DNA from: Hyunsoonleella aestuarii
Lineage (GTDB): Bacteria; Bacteroidota; Bacteroidia; Flavobacteriales; Flavobacteriaceae
Direction of reading: 5' to 3'
NCBI RefSeq assembly: GCF_006148925.1
Contig: NZ_VAWB01000001.1
Coordinates: 896,001-960,000, forward strand
Length of the DNA stretch: 64,000 nt
The translations under genes were made by a program, and so were the position numbers. Below the pieces are notes generated by a model, which saw only the letters and a program-made list of their open reading frames with translations, was not told where the DNA came from and ran no database searches. Positions 59,823-64,000 of the stretch are shown here, one piece after another. The stretch's first letter is position 1; every line of letters starts with the position of its first letter.

Positions 59823-61388
59823 ATGAGAAACATCCATTTACTATATATTTTTTTAATTGCACTTGTCTTTACTAATTGTAAAGAGGTGTCTCCAAAACAA
59901 CCCACGGTGAATTCTTCTTCAACAAAAGCGTATTGGGTTGACAAAACTGATACATATCTCCCTGAGACTGCAGAATGGACCAATAGAGTAGAAGTTGCCG
60001 ATATAAACGGTGATGGCAGAATAGACATACTGTGTGCCAATGGTGGAAATTACTCAGAACCAGGAGCACCTGAATCAATTCGAGTATTTATTAACAAAGG
60101 AATCGATACCAAATTTGAGGAAATTACTGAGAATATCTTTGCACAAAATAAGTTCTTATCTCGTGTGATTAAAGTTAGAGATATTAATAATGATAGCATC
60201 CCAGATATAATTTTAGGCACTACTTACCAAACCCAAAGTCAGCTTTACCTTGGTACTGGCAATGGAAATTTCAAGAACGTCACAGCAACTCATTTTCCAA
60301 AAATAAAAGCTAGTATTGGAGATATGGAGTTGGGAGATGTGGACTTCGATGGGAATTTGGATATTGTACTATCTGATTGGGGCGAAGGAACTAACATGAA
60401 TAATTCTGGAGGAAGAACAATGCTATGGATAAATGATGGAACTGGTAAATTCACTGATGTTACTGAAACTCACATGCCCGAAATTCTTATCCAATTTTCA
60501 TGGGATTTAGAATTTATTGATTTTGATAATGATTTTGATTTGGATATAGCCATTTCATGCAAGCGATGTGCAACAAGTAGAATATTTGTAAATGATGGAA
60601 AAGGAGCCTTTAAGGATAAAAGATTACTCCCAGCTTATACAAACAATTATGATTTTGAAGTCATGGATATAAACAATGATGGTTTCCTGGATTTAATAAC
60701 AGTTAATGATGGTGAAATTGTTGGAGGTAAATCGTTTTCTCGACGTGAACATATCTTTTTAAACAAAGAAGGTAAACGATTTGAAGATCTCACACATGAA
60801 CTATGGTCAGATGAGGATAATATCGGTGAAGATGATAATAATATTGTTTTCTTAGATTTTGATTCGGACGGAGATCCAGATTTTCTAATTAGTTCCTTAA
60901 CAGGTGAAGATCGTTTATTGCTAAACGACGGAAATGGAAAGTTTTCGCTCAAACAACCCGTACTTTTTGGTAATCCAACACCCCTTACCCTATCTATGGT
61001 GTTAGGAGACATAAATAATGACAAAAAATTAGATATCATTATGGGGCAAGGAGAAGGAAAAAAAGGTATTGAAGAGAGAATTTTTATTGGGAAAGATATT
61101 AATCCCGACTCAGCTTCTCCAATTATCTCTCACTTTCGAATCATTGAAAATCACAAGAAAAATATTAAAACAATAATGGCAAGAATACACAATAATAAAA
61201 GTCCTAATATGCCAGAAGATTGGGAATCAGTTTTAGTTTTTGTAAAAGGCTCAAATGAACCAATTCCTATGGTATGGTATGGCGAAAATTTATGGGCTAC
61301 TAGCGTCGATATTAAATATGACTCTAAAGATATTAGTATTTGCGCAACAGATTATTCTGGGAATAAAACCTGTAAGCAATTAATCTAA
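59823..61388 (+). CDS. FG-GAP/VCBS repeat lipoprotein
   Basis: 521 residues with lipobox VFTNC (Cys19). At least seven repeats carry the calcium-binding pattern D-x-N/D-x-D-G-x-x-D (DINGDGRIDI, DINNDSIPDI, DVDFDGNLDI, DFDNDFDLDI, DINNDGFLDL, DFDSDGDPDF, DINNDKKLDI), forming a beta-propeller. A C-terminal beta domain with two Cys follows. It is a surface or periplasmic protein, perhaps binding a ligand or partner. It is divergent from the maltose operon and convergent with the DUF2231/cytochrome gene. Confidence 0.85.
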   Translation: MRNIHLLYIFLIALVFTNCKEVSPKQPTVNSSSTKAYWVDKTDTYLPETAEWTNRVEVADINGDGRIDILCANGGNYSEPGAPESIRVFINKGIDTKFEEITENIFAQNKFLSRVIKVRDINNDSIPDIILGTTYQTQSQLYLGTGNGNFKNVTATHFPKIKASIGDMELGDVDFDGNLDIVLSDWGEGTNMNNSGGRTMLWINDGTGKFTDVTETHMPEILIQFSWDLEFIDFDNDFDLDIAISCKRCATSRIFVNDGKGAFKDKRLLPAYTNNYDFEVMDINNDGFLDLITVNDGEIVGGKSFSRREHIFLNKEGKRFEDLTHELWSDEDNIGEDDNNIVFLDFDSDGDPDFLISSLTGEDRLLLNDGNGKFSLKQPVLFGNPTPLTLSMVLGDINNDKKLDIIMGQGEGKKGIEERIFIGKDINPDSASPIISHFRIIENHKKNIKTIMARIHNNKSPNMPEDWESVLVFVKGSNEPIPMVWYGENLWATSVDIKYDSKDISICATDYSGNKTCKQLI

Positions 61389-61394
61389 AAATAT

Positions 61395-62807
61395 TTATTC
61401 CTCATTTTGTTGCTCGAAAACTGACTTAGCCTTAGTGACTTTATCAAATTTGAACTCGGAGATAATATCTACGTTAGAGTAATTTTCAGATAAACTAGAT
61501 TTTTCTTCTTCAGTTATTCTAGTGTTCCAAATATAAACTCTTAATAGATTGTCTAATTCGAGTATTTGTTCCAGAGCAGCTTTATCAATATCATTATTGT
61601 TCAAGTTAATGGACTCTAAGTTTGGGTGTTCTAAAAGAAAACTTGTTGTTGTTGTGCTATCTAGACTGTTTTTACTTAAATCTACTCTTGTTAAATGAGG
61701 GAATTCATTCATTTCCTTTATTAAGTGTGCTGATAATTTAGAACTTGATAGCTTTAAAAATGTAATTTGATTTGAAACTTTATTCAATACGTGAATTTGT
61801 TCTTTAGTAATTGAGTCTCCTTTAAATTCTACATCAAGTAAATAATTATTTTCTCCTAAATAGCTGATTCGAAATTTAGAATTTTGAACTTCCCGAAAAA
61901 GATCTACATCAAGACTATCACTTTTCACTTTTTCATAATAAGGCTTTACCCTAAAGTCCAATCCATAATCCCTATTTAACAACGCAATTAATTCTTTACT
62001 CATGGTTTCAGAATTGAACTTAGTTAAGCTATCCGCTCCATTTTCAATCCAATATCTTAAAACCTGAATGTCAGTATAATTAAATCCATCTTCTCTAGGC
62101 GGCATAAATTTTTCATCATCCTTAGGTAAACTTAACCGTCTTAGTAACTCGCTTTTATCAGGATCTCCAGCAACAATAGGGGTGCTATGATTAGCTTCTT
62201 TAAATAAATTACCGAAATTATCAAGATTTAATCCGCCTTGATAATCTTTTGAATTATGACAAGCAAAGCATTTATTAAGAAGAATAGGCTTAATAATGCT
62301 TGGATAAATATATAATGAATCTGTGTTGGCATCAGTAAAATCACCGATCAAATAATTACTATTCGATTTAAAAAAATTTGGCCCATACTTTGTTAAATAA
62401 GAATCACCATGAGTTAAATTTCCACCCAAATGTCCTGTAATAGAAATTAAAATAATTGCTAAAGTAGAGCCTGAAAGTTTTAATTTGGCATTGGTTTTTG
62501 CTCCTTTAATTTGATAAATAATTACAAGTAACATAACCACGAGGGCTACGAATCCCATATTTTTATGGTTGCTTAAACTATCCAAACCATAATCATTGCT
62601 AAATGATAATAACCAGCCTGTTAAAGCCGCTAACAAACCGAAGAAAAAACCAAGAGAATATGTTAATACGATTGTTTTTCTAGAACCAATCAACTTTTTA
62701 AAACCAAAACGAAGCAATACCTCGAAAAGGTAGCCTAGAATAAATATCCCGATAGGCAAATGCACTAATAAAGGATGAAAACGGCCAATAAAGATATCCC
62801 AATTCAT
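61395..62807 (-). CDS. DUF2231 membrane protein with c-type cytochrome and leucine-rich-repeat-like domains
   Basis: 470 residues. Four or five membrane helices at the N-terminus (FHPLLVHLPIGIFILGYLFE, SLGFFFGLLAALTGWLLSF, MGFVALVVMLLVIIYQI) form DUF2231. A planctomycete-type cytochrome c motif KCFACHNS (CxxCH, near residue 182) binds haem. GDPDKSELLRRL, FMPPRE and LRYWIENGA are the matching later blocks. The C-terminal third has leucine-rich-repeat-like units (LTRVDLSKNSLD, LESINLNNNDID). Its start overlaps the stop of the DUF1501 gene by one base (TAATG), so the two work together. Confidence 0.85.
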   Translation of the reverse strand: MNWDIFIGRFHPLLVHLPIGIFILGYLFEVLLRFGFKKLIGSRKTIVLTYSLGFFFGLLAALTGWLLSFSNDYGLDSLSNHKNMGFVALVVMLLVIIYQIKGAKTNAKLKLSGSTLAIILISITGHLGGNLTHGDSYLTKYGPNFFKSNSNYLIGDFTDANTDSLYIYPSIIKPILLNKCFACHNSKDYQGGLNLDNFGNLFKEANHSTPIVAGDPDKSELLRRLSLPKDDEKFMPPREDGFNYTDIQVLRYWIENGADSLTKFNSETMSKELIALLNRDYGLDFRVKPYYEKVKSDSLDVDLFREVQNSKFRISYLGENNYLLDVEFKGDSITKEQIHVLNKVSNQITFLKLSSSKLSAHLIKEMNEFPHLTRVDLSKNSLDSTTTTSFLLEHPNLESINLNNNDIDKAALEQILELDNLLRVYIWNTRITEEEKSSLSENYSNVDIISEFKFDKVTKAKSVFEQQNEE

Positions 62808-64000
62808 TAACTCAAAATATCTTTAACCAAATTTCCGTGTACATCTGTTAAACGAAATCTTCGCCCTTGGTATTTATAGTTTAATTTTTCGTGATCTAAA
62901 CCTAAAAGATGCAAAATTGTAGCATTAAGATCATGAACATGAACCTTGTTCTTAGTTATATGATAGCCAAAATCATCAGTAGCTCCATAGGTTAATCCTT
63001 TTTTAACACCAGCACCTGCCATTAGCATTGTATAGGCATCTGGGTGGTGGTCTCTTCCAAAATTATCCTTGGTAAGCTGTCCTTGTGAAAAGCTAGTTCT
63101 TCCAAACTCACCACCCCAAACTACCAAGGTGTCTTCAAGTAATCCGCGCTGCTTTAAATCCATAATTAGTGCCGCTGAAGCTTGATCGACTTCTTGACAT
63201 CTTTTTGGTATTTGTTTTGGTAAATTACTATGGTGATCCCAGCCTCCATGATATAGTTGAATAAACCTAACCCCTTTCTCCGCTAATCGCCGTGCTAAAA
63301 GACAATTGCTTGCAAACGTGCCAGGTTTTTTACTGTCTTCGCCATATAACTCGTAAATATACTCAGGTTCGTTTTCAATATTCATAACTTCAGGAACGGA
63401 TGTTTGCATTCTAAAGGCCATTTCATATTGAGCCATTTTAGATTTTATGGATGCATCATCTAAGTTATCATAATTCTGATTTTGTAACTTTTGAAGGTAG
63501 TCTAACTGTTCTCTTCTAATATCTCCTGTTACTCCTGGTGGGTTACTCAAATATAAAACAGGATCTTTTCCGCTTCTAAATTGAACCCCTTGATATTCAG
63601 CAGGTAAAAATCCGCTAGATAACAAACGTGTTGAACCACCCTCATTCCCTTTGGTCATGAGAGCAATAAAATTAGGTAAGTTTTCATTCTCCGATCCAAG
63701 TCCATAACTTACCCAAGATCCAATAGTTGGACGTCCTGGAATTTCGGAACCAGTATGAGTAAACATCTGTGCTGGCTCATGTTGTACAGATTCTGTGTAC
63801 ATGGAATTTATCATGCATATTTCATCTGTTATTTGAGACATATGTGGTAATAAATCACTCATCCACATACCACTATTCCCGTGTTGCTTGAAATTATACA
63901 AAGGTCGTACAACCGGTTTTGTTGCTTGCTTCGCCACGGTTCCTGTAACACGATTTCCCATCACACTATCTGGTAATTCTTGACCGTGCATTTTAGTAAG
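62807..64000 (-). CDS. DUF1501 protein (partial, N-terminus outside window)
   Basis: About 397 C-terminal residues. The frame stays open to the window edge (LTK before the first Met at 63991), so the true start is outside the window. GGWDHHSNL, WGGEFGRTSFSQG, GRDHHPDAYTM and GATDDFGYHI are typical of DUF1501 (sulfatase/alkaline-phosphatase-like fold), with DHH and GGEFGR probably binding metal. Such proteins are often exported by the Tat system and paired with planctomycete-type cytochrome genes, as here. The function is unknown. Confidence 0.88.
   Translation of the reverse strand, partial: LTKMHGQELPDSVMGNRVTGTVAKQATKPVVRPLYNFKQHGNSGMWMSDLLPHMSQITDEICMINSMYTESVQHEPAQMFTHTGSEIPGRPTIGSWVSYGLGSENENLPNFIALMTKGNEGGSTRLLSSGFLPAEYQGVQFRSGKDPVLYLSNPPGVTGDIRREQLDYLQKLQNQNYDNLDDASIKSKMAQYEMAFRMQTSVPEVMNIENEPEYIYELYGEDSKKPGTFASNCLLARRLAEKGVRFIQLYHGGWDHHSNLPKQIPKRCQEVDQASAALIMDLKQRGLLEDTLVVWGGEFGRTSFSQGQLTKDNFGRDHHPDAYTMLMAGAGVKKGLTYGATDDFGYHITKNKVHVHDLNATILHLLGLDHEKLNYKYQGRRFRLTDVHGNLVKDILS

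Noticed and set aside
1-64000. tRNA or rRNA genes
   Set aside because: No cloverleaf, conserved T-loop (GGTTCRANTCC) or rRNA segment was recognised by eye in any gap; a tRNAscan run would settle it.

Overview
The window is an AT-rich chromosomal segment from a member of the Bacteroidetes, almost certainly family Flavobacteriaceae and probably marine. Reasons: TAnnTTTG-type -7 promoter boxes without Shine-Dalgarno sequences; a protein with a type IX secretion / gliding-motility C-terminal domain; an IPExxxVDY-family protein beside pyruvate kinase; DUF6090 proteins; an OmpA protein with thrombospondin type 3 repeats; and a complete Bat aerotolerance operon. No plasmid, phage, insertion sequence, CRISPR array, tRNA or rRNA is visible. 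Most of the sequence is ordinary, densely packed core genome.

Layout. 1-4425: peptide and amino-acid turnover (end of an M20 amidohydrolase, secreted M14 carboxypeptidase-like protein, isoaspartyl peptidase lipoprotein). 4516-7469: yicC, gmk, nadD and an aldose-epimerase-like gene. 7565-14206: lipoproteins, gpsA, a PLP-dependent threonine/serine dehydratase, pheS, two tandem lipocalin-like lipoproteins and cvpA. 14211-23407 (minus strand): moxR, DUF58, a BatD/DUF4381-like protein, batA, batB, batC, batD, batE. 23596-30555: DUF4382 lipoprotein, SDR, AlbA_2 protein, an ALDH7-type dehydrogenase and a DUF6090 pair sharing a 55-bp identical block. 30560-35560: a 66-residue-repeat T9SS substrate, YciI-like lipoprotein, CYTH protein and dinB. 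35640-41316: pyk, the acpP-fabF-rnc cluster and purN with an RNase HI gene. 42078-46244: pfkB-family kinase, purF, then a non-coding array, then superoxide dismutase. 46368-53852: addA-like and addB-like recombination nuclease/helicase genes flanking an ompA gene. 54683-59558 (minus strand): maltodextrin operon pgmB, GH65 maltose phosphorylase, GH13 amylase, with LacI-type operator palindromes upstream. 59823-64000: FG-GAP lipoprotein and a DUF2231/cytochrome c plus DUF1501 pair that runs off the window.

The most unusual structure is in the 681-bp gap between purF and the superoxide dismutase gene (44955-45635). It holds three tandem copies, about 203 bp apart, of a roughly 74-nt unit. Each unit has a promoter-like box, a conserved 5' hairpin, an invariant G-rich single-stranded linker and its own rho-independent terminator. 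The terminator stem varies by a pair-preserving base change. A further 19-bp conserved block sits about 52 bp upstream of every copy. I read this as a tandem family of co-regulated small RNAs. I cannot say from sequence alone whether it belongs to an RNA family already in Rfam.

Other points to follow up: a terminator-like hairpin inside the 5' coding end of rnc (possible RNase III autoregulation); addB and purF each starting only 11-21 nt after an intrinsic terminator; a candidate small RNA or structured 3' end at 26918-27024; and the LacI-like palindromes in front of the maltose operon.
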